From Burkholderia sp. TSV86 (lineage in GTDB: Bacteria; Pseudomonadota; Gammaproteobacteria; Burkholderiales; Burkholderiaceae), in assembly GCF_001522865.1 (NCBI RefSeq), contig NZ_LOWB01000076.1:89293-153292 (forward strand): a stretch of DNA of 64,000 nt, given 5' to 3'. This document shows, piece by piece, positions 55,209 to 64,000 of this stretch (positions are counted from its first letter, which is position 1; each line of letters opens with the position of its first letter). The position numbers were made by a program, and so were the translations under genes. The notes beneath the pieces were generated by a model. That model did no database searches. It had not been told where the DNA came from and saw nothing but the letters and a program-made list of their open reading frames with translations.

Positions 55209-56406
55209 GCGCCGCCTCCAGCCGCTCGAGCGCGCCCGCCGTCGCCATTTCGATGCCGGTACGCGTGTAGAAATCGCCGTTGATCTGGGTGTGATGCATG
55301 ACGTAGTCGAGAAACGCGTGATAAAGAGTCATGTCGGGCGGCTCGGCCTGCGTCCAGAAATCCTCGAGACTGCCTTGCCACGTCAGCCCCGGCAGCGCAT
55401 ACACGGCGGCGCCGAGCGCGATCAGCGGGCGGCGGTGATGCAATGCCGACAATCCCACCGTACTGTTGACGACCACGACGCCCGCAGCGTGCTCGAGCAG
55501 GGTCGGCAGATGGCCCGAGTCGATGAAGCGCACGCGCCTGCCGATACCGAGTTCCGCCGCGAGCTTGTACGTAAAGCGCCGATAATCGATCAATCCCGTG
55601 TCGAGCGGATGGTTCTTGATGACCAGCAACGCATCGGAACGCGCATCCCGTGCAAACGAGCACATCACCCGCGCGATCGCGTCGCGAATGCCGTCGAACG
55701 GCGAATGAACGACGATCTGCGCATCCGAGCCCAGTTGCAGCGGAAACAAATAATAGGAGCATTCCGTGCCCAGCAACTCCTGCGTCACTTTCTCCGCTTT
55801 ACTGCGATGGCGGCGGTACTGCAGCGCACGCATCGCAAGGCCTGCATATTCGACCAAGCCATTCCTCGGACGATGGCTGCAATAGTGAGGAAAGCGGCTT
55901 GCATAAAACGCGTTTGCACTACGATACCGGATATCGTGGAATGTGCGCTCGTAAAGGTTGTAACCAGTTGGGCGCCCCGGCTGGCCCGGCGGCGTGACAG
56001 CCTGTTGCTCGACATACCAGGCAGGGTCGCGCGGCAGCAGCGAGCGGCCGTTGACGCCATGCCGCTCGAGCGTCAGCCAGTGCGGGCGAATGTAACCCTC
56101 CTCGAACACGTGCATCCGCAGGCCGCACGCTTGCGCGATCGGATGCATGGGCCGGTGAACCTCGCGGCAGTCGCCGAACATGATGACATCGGTCACCCCC
56201 TCTGTTCGGACTGCTTGCGAGTACCAGTCGGGCAGTTCGTCGAGCGCGCCTTGATAATCCCATGCCGCGCCCGCTCCGCTGTACAAGAGATCGCCGCCGC
56301 AAAAATTGACTCGGCGCACCGCGTGCCCCCGCCGGGACAAAGCTTCGGACAACCGGCTAAAAAACGGTGAAGCCGTTCCCTGCAGCACAAGAAATGAGCG
56401 AGCCAT
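55201..56406 (-). CDS. wcbO: KpsS-like capsule lipid-linker protein (WcbO)
   Basis: A 401-residue protein of the Capsule_synth family (KpsS/LipB). KpsS relatives are beta-Kdo transferases that build the poly-Kdo linker between capsule and lysophosphatidylglycerol. Landmarks: FLVLQGTASPFFSRLSEAL, VRRVNFCGGDLLYSG, HVFEEGYIRPHWLTLERHGVN, FPLQLGSDAQIVVHSPF, LLVIKNHPLDTGLIDYR and VVVVNSTVGLSALHHRRPLIALG. First gene of the minus-strand operon, with the divergent export operon on the other side of a 450-bp gap. Confidence 0.92.
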   Translation of the reverse strand: MARSFLVLQGTASPFFSRLSEALSRRGHAVRRVNFCGGDLLYSGAGAAWDYQGALDELPDWYSQAVRTEGVTDVIMFGDCREVHRPMHPIAQACGLRMHVFEEGYIRPHWLTLERHGVNGRSLLPRDPAWYVEQQAVTPPGQPGRPTGYNLYERTFHDIRYRSANAFYASRFPHYCSHRPRNGLVEYAGLAMRALQYRRHRSKAEKVTQELLGTECSYYLFPLQLGSDAQIVVHSPFDGIRDAIARVMCSFARDARSDALLVIKNHPLDTGLIDYRRFTYKLAAELGIGRRVRFIDSGHLPTLLEHAAGVVVVNSTVGLSALHHRRPLIALGAAVYALPGLTWQGSLEDFWTQAEPPDMTLYHAFLDYVMHHTQINGDFYTRTGIEMATAGALERLEAARD

Positions 56407-56858
56407 CGAAAAAAGTCAACCGACGAAATGGACCCGCTCGAGGGAAAAATCGCCGCCGCCCCTCGAAACGAACCTTTTATGAATATTAACGCTAGCACTT
56501 GGCTGCTCCTCTTTTCGGGAGCAAAATGAATATAGCATCCTGCCAAAAAAAGCAAAACAGATGTCCTGAATGATCTATCGCGTATTGCACAAATCTGACG
56601 AAGCTCCCCATGCGATGGCACGATTCATTCTCGCTGGCTATAATCAGCCGCCCAGTGACCTGCCGGCCTCGCCGGTAGAAAAAACGTACTTGCCGGAAGT
56701 CATCCGTTCGCGGTTCAATGCGACAAAGCGATCAAGCAGGCGAAGACAATGCGTCTATTTGCGCTATACCCGCATGACCGTGCCATTTGATCGAATCCGC
56801 TCTTAAGTCGAAAGGTAATTGTGTCTTTTGACAGAATGCAAAGAGCCAATCAGCCTGG
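56407..56858. promoter_or_regulatory. divergent capsule promoter region
   Basis: About 450 bp between wcbO (minus) and wcbD (plus), richer in A and T than the genes beside it. A consensus TATAAT at 56639-56644 could serve the export operon; a good -35 is not evident. TGCTCC-TCTTTTCG-GGAGCA near 56504-56523 can form a hairpin. Small frames here lack family signatures. This is the natural place for capsule control. Confidence 0.5.
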
Positions 56859-58028
56859 ATGGAAGGGAAGTTGGAAAACGTATCTGGCAACGCATCCTCA
56901 GTCCCGACAACCGAAAAGCGCGCAAACGCGAGCGTTCTCGGGCGGATCAAGCGACTCGATAAACTATTCGTCTTGACGGTGGCCGCGCCCACTGTCATCG
57001 CGACCCTCTACTACGGCCTCATTGCGTCAGACGTTTACGTGTCCGAATCGCGCTTCGTGGTCCGAAGCGCCCAGCGGGCCGCACAGCCGAGCGTGATGGG
57101 CGCGCTGCTGCAAGGCACAGGGCTCGTGCGCGAGCAGGACGACACGTATTCCGTCATCGATTACATCCAGTCGCGCGACGCGCTGCGCGAGCTGGGCCAG
57201 AACTATGTGCTCGACGCCTATTCGAAGCAAGGCGACTTGATCAGCCGCTTCAACGCGTCGCTCGACAACAGCTTCGAATCGCTATGGAAGTACTACGACA
57301 AGCGAATCGTATCGGTGACGCTCGATTCGTCGTCGGGCATCGCCACGCTGAAGGTGCGCGGCTATACGCCCAACGACGCATACGCGATCAACTCGAAGCT
57401 GCTTGGCTTGAGCGAGCAGCTCGTCAACAGGTTGAACCAACGGGCCGCCCACGACATGGTGAGCTTCGCGCAAAACCAGGTCAATCTGGCTGCCGCGAAA
57501 GCAAAGGACGCTGCCGTCGCACTCGCCGCGTACCGCAATTCGAATGCGGTCTTCGATCCGGACAAGCAATCGGCACTGCAATTGCAGCAGGTCACCAGCT
57601 TACAGACTGAGCTGTTCAATGCGCAGACCCAGTTGCGGCAGCTTCAGGTCATTGCGCCGCAGAACCCGCAGATCTCGGTGCTCAAAAACAACATCGTGGA
57701 AATCGAGCGGCAGATCCGGGAATCGGCGAGTGGCGTCGCAGGCGGCAAGAATTCGCTGTCGAACAAAAGCGCGAGCTATACGCGGCTGCAACTCGACTCG
57801 CAAGTCGCAGACAAACAGCTTGCGTCCGCGATAACGGCCATGGAAACCGCACGCGGCGAAGCGCAGCGCCAGCAGCTCTACCTCGAGCGCCTCGTGAATC
57901 CCAACACACCAGATATCGCAATCGAGCCGAAGCGCCTCAAATCGATATTCGAAGTATTCGCGCTCGGCATGATCGCGTGGGGCCTTCTGAGCCTGCTGCT
58001 CGCCGGTGTGCGCGAGCACCACGACTGA
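56859..58028 (+). CDS. wcbD: KpsE/Wzc-type capsule export inner membrane protein (WcbD)
   Basis: A 389-residue polysaccharide copolymerase of the KpsE/BexC family, the adaptor between the ABC exporter and the outer membrane channel. An N-terminal transmembrane helix (LFVLTVAAPTVIATLYYGLIASDVYVSESRFVVRS) and a C-terminal one (FEVFALGMIAWGLLSLLLAG) frame a long coiled periplasmic domain. The ATG at 56859 lacks a strong ribosome site; an in-frame TTG four codons later is preceded by AAGGGAAG. The outer membrane partner (WcbC/KpsD-like) is outside the window. Confidence 0.93.
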   Translation: MEGKLENVSGNASSVPTTEKRANASVLGRIKRLDKLFVLTVAAPTVIATLYYGLIASDVYVSESRFVVRSAQRAAQPSVMGALLQGTGLVREQDDTYSVIDYIQSRDALRELGQNYVLDAYSKQGDLISRFNASLDNSFESLWKYYDKRIVSVTLDSSSGIATLKVRGYTPNDAYAINSKLLGLSEQLVNRLNQRAAHDMVSFAQNQVNLAAAKAKDAAVALAAYRNSNAVFDPDKQSALQLQQVTSLQTELFNAQTQLRQLQVIAPQNPQISVLKNNIVEIERQIRESASGVAGGKNSLSNKSASYTRLQLDSQVADKQLASAITAMETARGEAQRQQLYLERLVNPNTPDIAIEPKRLKSIFEVFALGMIAWGLLSLLLAGVREHHD

Positions 58029-58040
58029 GCGCGGCCGACA

Positions 58041-58835
58041 ATGGCGACTCACGACACTCCGCTGCCACGGTCGATCGCGATCCAGACGCGCGTGGTCGGC
58101 GCGCTGCTGATGCGGGAGATCTTGACGAGGTTCGGCCGGCACAACATCGGCTTTCTGTGGATGTTCTTCGAGCCGATGATGTTCACGGTCGGCGTGCTCA
58201 CGCTCTGGACGGTCACCAAAATGACGCACGGCTCATCGCTGCCCGTCACGGCGTTCGCGGTAACGGGCTACTCGCCCGTGCTGCTGTGGCGCAATTGCGC
58301 GAACCGCTGTGCGCTCGCGATCCTGCCGAACCAAGCGCTCCTCTATCACCGAAATGTGCGCGTGCTCGATTTTTTCTTCGCCCGCCTGCTGCTGGAGATC
58401 GGGGGCGCGACGATGTCGTTTACATTTCTCACGATTCTTTTCATCACCGTCGGCATGATGAAGCCGCCCGAAGACGTGCTGCTCGTGCTCGGCGGATGGC
58501 TGCATTTCATCGTGTTCGGCAGCAGCCTCGCGCTCATCATCGGAGCACTGTCCGAGCGCAGCGAAGCGATCGAACGGGTCTGGCACACTGTTTCGTACCT
58601 GCTCTTTCCGCTGTCCGGGTCGGTCTTCATGGTGTCGTGGATTCCTCAGAAATTCCAGCCCTACGTATTGCTGTTGCCGATGGTGCACGGCTCCGAGATG
58701 CTGCGCGCCGGATACTTCGGCTCGCTCGTGACGCCGCACTATAGTGTCCAATACATGGTGTTTAGCAACGCAATTCTGTTGCTGATCGGCCTGTATCTCG
58801 TTCGCGACACCGGCAGGAGGGTGGAACCGGAATGA
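58041..58835 (+). CDS. wzm: capsule ABC exporter permease (Wzm/KpsM)
   Basis: A 264-residue ABC-2 permease with six transmembrane segments. [39 protein letters not shown] is the KpsM/BexB start; [24 protein letters not shown] is the late signature. It exports the finished polysaccharide across the inner membrane with Wzt. It begins 12 bp after wcbD and overlaps wzt by ATGA. Confidence 0.96.
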   Translation: MATHDTPLPRSIAIQTRVVGALLMREILTRFGRHNIGFLWMFFEPMMFTVGVLTLWTVTKMTHGSSLPVTAFAVTGYSPVLLWRNCANRCALAILPNQALLYHRNVRVLDFFFARLLLEIGGATMSFTFLTILFITVGMMKPPEDVLLVLGGWLHFIVFGSSLALIIGALSERSEAIERVWHTVSYLLFPLSGSVFMVSWIPQKFQPYVLLLPMVHGSEMLRAGYFGSLVTPHYSVQYMVFSNAILLLIGLYLVRDTGRRVEPE

Positions 58836-59485
58836 TCGAGCTCGAACGCGTCTGCAAGGACTATCACACGCGGCAAGGCAAGCGCCGCGTACTGAATCAG
58901 ATCGACCTTCGCGTCAAGCCGGGGGAGAAAGTCGGCATTCTCGGCCGCAACGGCGCGGGCAAATCGACGCTGATCCGGTTGATCAGCGGCGCCGAGTTGC
59001 CGACGTCGGGCCGCATCCATCGCAGCATGCGCGTGTCCTGGCCGCTCGCGTTCGGCGGCGCGTTCCAAGGCAGCCTGACCGGCATGGACAACCTGCGTTT
59101 CATCTGCCGCGTCTACGGCGCCGATCCCAAAGCGGCTGAACCGTTTGTCCTCGAGTTCTCGGAGCTGGGCTACTACCTGCGCGAGCCGGTCAAGAGCTAC
59201 TCGGCCGGTATGCGCGCGCGTCTGGCGTTCGCGATCTCGATGGCGATCGAATTCGACTGCTTTCTGATCGACGAGATCGTCGCCGTCGGTGACAGCCGCT
59301 TTCACGACAAATGTCACCATGAGCTGTTCATTCGTCGCAAGGAGCGCGCGCTGATCATCGTCAGCCACGATGCGAGCTACATCCGGCAGCATTGCGATCG
59401 CGCCTCGGTGTTGGCCGACGGCAGGCTGCATTCGTTCGAATCGGTCGAGCATGCCTACGAGTTCTATCAGAAAAGCACCGCGTGA
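58832..59485 (+). CDS. wzt: capsule ABC exporter ATPase (Wzt/KpsT)
   Basis: A 217-residue ABC ATPase. Walker A is GRNGAGKS (38-45), the signature is [13 protein letters not shown], and Walker B is [14 protein letters not shown]. It has no C-terminal carbohydrate-recognition domain, so it belongs to the KpsT capsule type, not to the O-antigen Wzt that reads a chain-end cap. Confidence 0.96.
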   Translation: MIELERVCKDYHTRQGKRRVLNQIDLRVKPGEKVGILGRNGAGKSTLIRLISGAELPTSGRIHRSMRVSWPLAFGGAFQGSLTGMDNLRFICRVYGADPKAAEPFVLEFSELGYYLREPVKSYSAGMRARLAFAISMAIEFDCFLIDEIVAVGDSRFHDKCHHELFIRRKERALIIVSHDASYIRQHCDRASVLADGRLHSFESVEHAYEFYQKSTA

Positions 59486-59519
59486 CGGTACGGCACATCC
59501 TGCCCCTTCCCGCGAGCAC

Positions 59520-60839
59520 GTGAACCGAGTGCCGGTGTGCCAGTCATCCTCGCGCGCGCGGCCGCTGCGCATCGGCCTAGCCGCAGCAGCGCAATGTGCC
59601 GCCGCCTGGGGCGGACGGGCGTTTGCCGGCGCCGCACGGCGCGCCGTCTCGGCTATCACGCCGACGCTCGCGGCTCCCGACGGACAACGCCGCACGCTGT
59701 TCGTCGACGTGTCGATCATCGCTTCGCACGATGCGGGCACGGGCATTCAACGCGTCACGCGCAACCTGCTGCTCCAGTTGCTCGAATCGCCGCCGCCGGG
59801 CTTCGACGTGCGCGCCGTGCGCGCGACGCGACGCCATCGCTATCGATATGCCGACCGCTACCTCGCCAAATTGACGGGCGCGCCCGGCCCGCGCAACGAC
59901 GAGCCGGTGCAGCCGGGCGCGGGAGACGTTTTTCTTGGATTGGACCTGACAAGCCGGATTCTTCCGAGCCGTCAACTCGACCTGCTCCAATGGCGCGCCC
60001 GAGGAGTACGCTTCGCATTCATCGTCTACGACTTGCTGCCGGTATTCCGCCCGGACTGGTTCACACGCCGCGCGAGCCGCTCGTTCCGGCGCTGGCTGTC
60101 CACATTGGCCGTGCATTCGGACGCGCTCCTCTGCATTTCCAGCGCTGTGGCAAATGAAACGGAAAACTACATGCGCAATCACTTCGGATTGCGCACGAAT
60201 GCGCCGCTCGTGCGCTGGTTTCACCTCGGTGCCAATCTTCCCGTCGCCGCCGACCTCGCTGAAGCGCCGGCGATAGCCGCACAATGGCCCGCCGATGCGA
60301 AAGTCGTCTTGATGGTAGGCACGGTCGAACCGAGAAAAGGGCACACACTCGTGCTCGATGCATTCCAGTCGCTGTGGGAAGCTGGCGAAGATACCGCGCT
60401 CGTCATCGTCGGGCAACGCGGTTGGCATGTCGAGGGCATTGCGGCGCGCCTGCGCGGCCATCGCGAACTCGGGCGGCGGCTGTTCTGGCTGACCGAGACT
60501 ACCGATACCGAACTTGCGTGGCTCTATCGGCATGCGCACGGCCTGCTCGCCGCCTCCGAAGCCGAAGGTTTCGGCCTGCCGCTGATCGAGGCCGCGACCT
60601 GCGGCATACCGCTGTTCCTGCGCGACATTCCGGTGTTTCGCGAAATCGCCGGCCCAAACGCCGTCTACTTCCGCGCCGACGACAGCACCACGCTGAGCGG
60701 GCAACTGCGCGATTGGCTCGCGAACTTGCGGAACGGTTCGGCAAAAAACAGCAACGCGCTGGCTCCATTGACTTGGCAAGCCAGTGCCGCACAATTGGAA
60801 GCGCTCATCGTCGAAACCGTGGCCTGCGAGCGTCGTTGA
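59520..60839 (+). CDS. family 4 glycosyltransferase
   Basis: A 439-residue GT-B glycosyltransferase. TLFVDVSIIASHDAGTGIQRVTRNLLLQLLES opens the first domain; VVLMVGTVEPRKGHTLVLDAF begins the donor domain, which ends in the E-x7-E motif AASEAEGFGLPLIEAATCG (GT4). No ATG is available near the start; GTG at 59520 (or 59529, 59535) is proposed, 34 bp after wzt. It is the last gene of the export operon and stops three bases before the convergent second glycosyltransferase. It may add a GDP-linked sugar to the capsule chain. Confidence 0.88.
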   Translation: MNRVPVCQSSSRARPLRIGLAAAAQCAAAWGGRAFAGAARRAVSAITPTLAAPDGQRRTLFVDVSIIASHDAGTGIQRVTRNLLLQLLESPPPGFDVRAVRATRRHRYRYADRYLAKLTGAPGPRNDEPVQPGAGDVFLGLDLTSRILPSRQLDLLQWRARGVRFAFIVYDLLPVFRPDWFTRRASRSFRRWLSTLAVHSDALLCISSAVANETENYMRNHFGLRTNAPLVRWFHLGANLPVAADLAEAPAIAAQWPADAKVVLMVGTVEPRKGHTLVLDAFQSLWEAGEDTALVIVGQRGWHVEGIAARLRGHRELGRRLFWLTETTDTELAWLYRHAHGLLAASEAEGFGLPLIEAATCGIPLFLRDIPVFREIAGPNAVYFRADDSTTLSGQLRDWLANLRNGSAKNSNALAPLTWQASAAQLEALIVETVACERR

Positions 60840-60842
60840 GCA

Positions 60843-61952
60843 TCACGCGAAACGGCGGCAGACTGCGAGTGTGCCGCGCGCGCAGCGCTCCCACGTCATC
60901 CCCGCCGCCACCGCGATACCGCGCTCGACAGCCGCCACACGCCAGGCTTCGTCGCACAATACATGCTCGACGCCTTGTAACAAGGCCGAATGATCATCCG
61001 GCGCGACGAGCCACGCGGCACCACCTGCCACTTCCGGCAGCGACGAGCGATCCGACGTGAGCGTCGGCACACCGGAGGCGAGCGCCTCCAGCACCGGCAG
61101 CCCGAATCCTTCATAGAACGACGGCATGAAAAACGCGCGCGCGCCTGCGTAAAGCATCGGCAGCGATGCCTCCGGGACGAAACCCAGATAGCGCAACCAT
61201 CCCTGCCGAGTAGCGCGCTCGATGTCGACCATCAGCTCGTCGTTGAGCCACCCTCCGCTTCCCGCCAGCACGAGCGGATAGCGCGCGCGCAATGCGTAAG
61301 GCAATGCGCGATACGCGGCGATCAGCCGGTCGATCCCCTTGCGCGGCTCGAGCGTCGATACGCATAGGCCATAAGCGCCCGGCTGCAATCCAAGCTCGGA
61401 TAACGATTGCGCCACTTCGCCGGCAGCACGCGGGCGAAAACCGTCAGGCACCCCTAACGGGACTGCCGTGATCCGATCGGATGGCCATCCGAAATATGCC
61501 GCCACTTCGGCGCGAATCGCTTCGGAATCCGTAATCAAATGCACGGCACGCTTCAGTGTCGACGCGAAGCCGCTCTCGAACTGCCTGATCCGCTCCGACG
61601 GATGCGTTTCCGGATATTTGAACACCGAGAGATCGTGAATGGTGACGACCCCCCGCTCGACCGATTGAGGAAGGAAATAATTCGGCGAATGAAACAAGCT
61701 ACCCGCCATTCTTCGCTGCTCATGCCAGCGGCGCAGCATCGCCGGCGCACGGAACAACTTGCGCCGCCTGCGACGCGGCGAAGCCGCGTCCAACAAATGC
61801 GCCGGATCGTCGAACCAGCGGCCGCCCGCATAAAAGCGCACGGAACCGATCGCCTCCCGGTGCGCAGCGTAGTAGCGCGCAAGTTCCCACGCGTAGCGCC
61901 CGATGCCCGTCAGCGGCACGGCCACCGCATCGACACCGAGCACCAATTTCAC
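60843..61952 (-). CDS. family 4 glycosyltransferase (mannosyl/rhamnosyltransferase-like)
   Basis: A 369-residue GT4 enzyme: GVDAVAVPLTGIGRYAWELARYY at the N terminus, SPNYFLPQSVERGVVTIHDLSVFKYPE, CVSTLEPRKGIDRLIAAYRAL, and the donor E-x7-E region PSFYEGFGLPVLEALASG. This resembles WbpY/WbdB-type mannosyl- or D-rhamnosyltransferases. I choose the GTG at 61952 because it overlaps the rmd-like stop (GTGA) and has GGAG eight bases upstream; an ATG at 61973 is the alternative. It ends the gmd-rmd operon. Confidence 0.88.
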   Translation of the reverse strand: MKLVLGVDAVAVPLTGIGRYAWELARYYAAHREAIGSVRFYAGGRWFDDPAHLLDAASPRRRRRKLFRAPAMLRRWHEQRRMAGSLFHSPNYFLPQSVERGVVTIHDLSVFKYPETHPSERIRQFESGFASTLKRAVHLITDSEAIRAEVAAYFGWPSDRITAVPLGVPDGFRPRAAGEVAQSLSELGLQPGAYGLCVSTLEPRKGIDRLIAAYRALPYALRARYPLVLAGSGGWLNDELMVDIERATRQGWLRYLGFVPEASLPMLYAGARAFFMPSFYEGFGLPVLEALASGVPTLTSDRSSLPEVAGGAAWLVAPDDHSALLQGVEHVLCDEAWRVAAVERGIAVAAGMTWERCARGTLAVCRRFA

Positions 61953-62842
61953 CACCGCTGCTCCAGCATCCACTCGAGCGTATCGCGCAGCGCAATCGGC
62001 TGAATCGGGCCGATCGCCTGCTGCAGGCGAACATTGCTGCCGATCAGCTTGTGCACTTCATTTCCGCGAACAAATGCGGGATTGACGCGAACCTCCGGAT
62101 GATGGCCCGTGATGTCACTCGCCATCGCGAGCACATCCTGCAGCGACGTGCCCACGCCCGAGCATACGTTGAATGTCTGCCCGGCATGATTGCCTTCGAG
62201 CACGGCCGCATATGCGCGGACCACGTCCCGGACGTCCGAGAAATCACGGACCACGTGCAGGTTGCCCAGTTCGATCACAGGCGCGCGATCCTGAAAATGC
62301 GAAACGATCTTCGGGATCAGGAAATTGTGCGCTTGCCCAACGCCCGTATAGTTGAACGGCCGCACAACCGTGATCGGCAGCCGCCCTTCCCATAGCTTCG
62401 CGACATATTCCATCGCCAGCTTGCTGACCGCGTAGTCATTCGCTGGCGCCGGCATGACCTGTTCGTCGATCACGCCTTCGGTCGCATTGCCGTAAACGTT
62501 CGCACTGCTTGCGACAATCACCGATTGCGGCTGCGTATCGGACACGTCGATCGCATGCAATACGTTTCGGGTGCCGACGATATTCGTCTGGTACACCGAG
62601 CCAGCGTCGCCGTGCGCGACGAACGCGATCGCGGCAAGATGCACGAGCACTTCCGGCTGCTCGGCAGCCAGGATGTCGGTTAAACGATCGCTGTCGAACA
62701 AATCGCATGCGTGGACGCGAAATGCCGATTCGGGCATCGGACGATGCGCGATGCCGCAGACCTCGTGCCCGCGCGCCACCAATTCACTGGCGAGATAGCG
62801 GCCGGTGAAGCCGCCGATCCCAGTAATGAGAATTTTTGCCAT
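61949..62842 (-). CDS. rmd: GDP-6-deoxy-4-keto-hexose reductase (Rmd-like)
   Basis: A 297-residue extended SDR. KILITGIGGFTGRYLASELVARGH is the cofactor motif, SSANVYGN and NDYAVSKLAMEYVAKLW supply the catalytic Tyr and Lys, and VVRPFNYTGVGQAHNFLIPKIVSHF is typical of Rmd. With Gmd it should yield GDP-D-rhamnose; GDP-6-deoxy-talose or a heptose analogue are alternatives. It starts three bases after gmd stops. Confidence 0.88.
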   Translation of the reverse strand: MAKILITGIGGFTGRYLASELVARGHEVCGIAHRPMPESAFRVHACDLFDSDRLTDILAAEQPEVLVHLAAIAFVAHGDAGSVYQTNIVGTRNVLHAIDVSDTQPQSVIVASSANVYGNATEGVIDEQVMPAPANDYAVSKLAMEYVAKLWEGRLPITVVRPFNYTGVGQAHNFLIPKIVSHFQDRAPVIELGNLHVVRDFSDVRDVVRAYAAVLEGNHAGQTFNVCSGVGTSLQDVLAMASDITGHHPEVRVNPAFVRGNEVHKLIGSNVRLQQAIGPIQPIALRDTLEWMLEQRW

Positions 62843-62845
62843 GCA

Positions 62846-64000
<1,155 letters not shown>

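Overview
The window reads as chromosomal DNA of a high-GC betaproteobacterium, most likely Burkholderia sensu stricto and probably near the B. pseudomallei/thailandensis/oklahomensis group. Three things point there: the strong GC bias with long antisense open frames opposite nearly every gene; the housekeeping context (glyA-nrdR, ybgC-tolQRAB-pal-cpoB followed by a tRNA-Lys); and a polysaccharide cluster whose minus-strand genes run in the order wcbO-wcbP-wcbQ-wcbR-wcbS-wcbT known from the B. pseudomallei group capsule. No rRNA, CRISPR array, insertion sequence, integrase or phage gene was seen.

Layout. 0-8.6 kb: purine oxidation. A xanthine dehydrogenase pair (xdhA, xdhB) is flanked by a ModA-like binding protein, a divergent MFS carrier and a class V aminotransferase of the alanine/ureidoglycine-glyoxylate type; two related AAACCG/CCGGTTT inverted repeats lie in this block. 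8.6-16 kb: an AT-richer gap, a LysR regulator with an LdhA-type dehydrogenase, a short tandem repeat, bluB, two MFS carriers and a GNAT. 16-23 kb: a six-gene minus-strand operon ending in hmgA-fahA, whose upstream genes (flavin hydroxylase, about 78-residue DUF2783 protein, MFS carrier) look like a MhaABC-type hydroxyphenylacetate-to-homogentisate system. 23-29.5 kb: a degenerate EAL protein, a GFA-family gene without a normal start, IclR/gcdH, a 1-Cys peroxiredoxin and a YqjD-YqjE-YqjK-like set. 29.7-32.5 kb: a minor-pilin operon (fimT-pilV-pilW-pilX-pilE-like). 32.7-41.4 kb: nrdR, glyA, an SDR, the complete Tol-Pal operon and tRNA-Lys with a clear promoter and terminator.

42.2-64 kb is the capsule cluster. 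The plus-strand core (KpsE-like wcbD, wzm, wzt, a glycosyltransferase) is the ABC export machine. A minus-strand block at the right edge (gmd, rmd-like, a second glycosyltransferase, and the tail of a further coupled gene) implies GDP-D-rhamnose or a related 6-deoxy sugar. The long minus-strand operon wcbO-P-Q-R-S-T plus a GNAT is tightly coupled by ATGA overlaps. It holds a KpsS-like protein, an SDR, an LtaS-like phosphotransferase, a fully reducing type I PKS (KS-AT-DH-degenerate MT-ER-KR-ACP, no thioesterase), a catalytically intact LpxC paralogue and an alpha-oxoamine synthase.

The most interesting reading is that this operon makes and modifies a dedicated lipid. A reducing PKS without a release domain next to an alpha-oxoamine synthase is the logic of sphinganine-analogue pathways (Fum8-type offloading). 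The SDR could reduce the resulting ketone, and the GNAT, LpxC-like and LtaS-like enzymes could acylate, deacylate and add a phospho-head group. This is inference from domain content and operon structure, not demonstrated. Protein names, residues and motifs were read from the translated sequence by eye; no database search was run.
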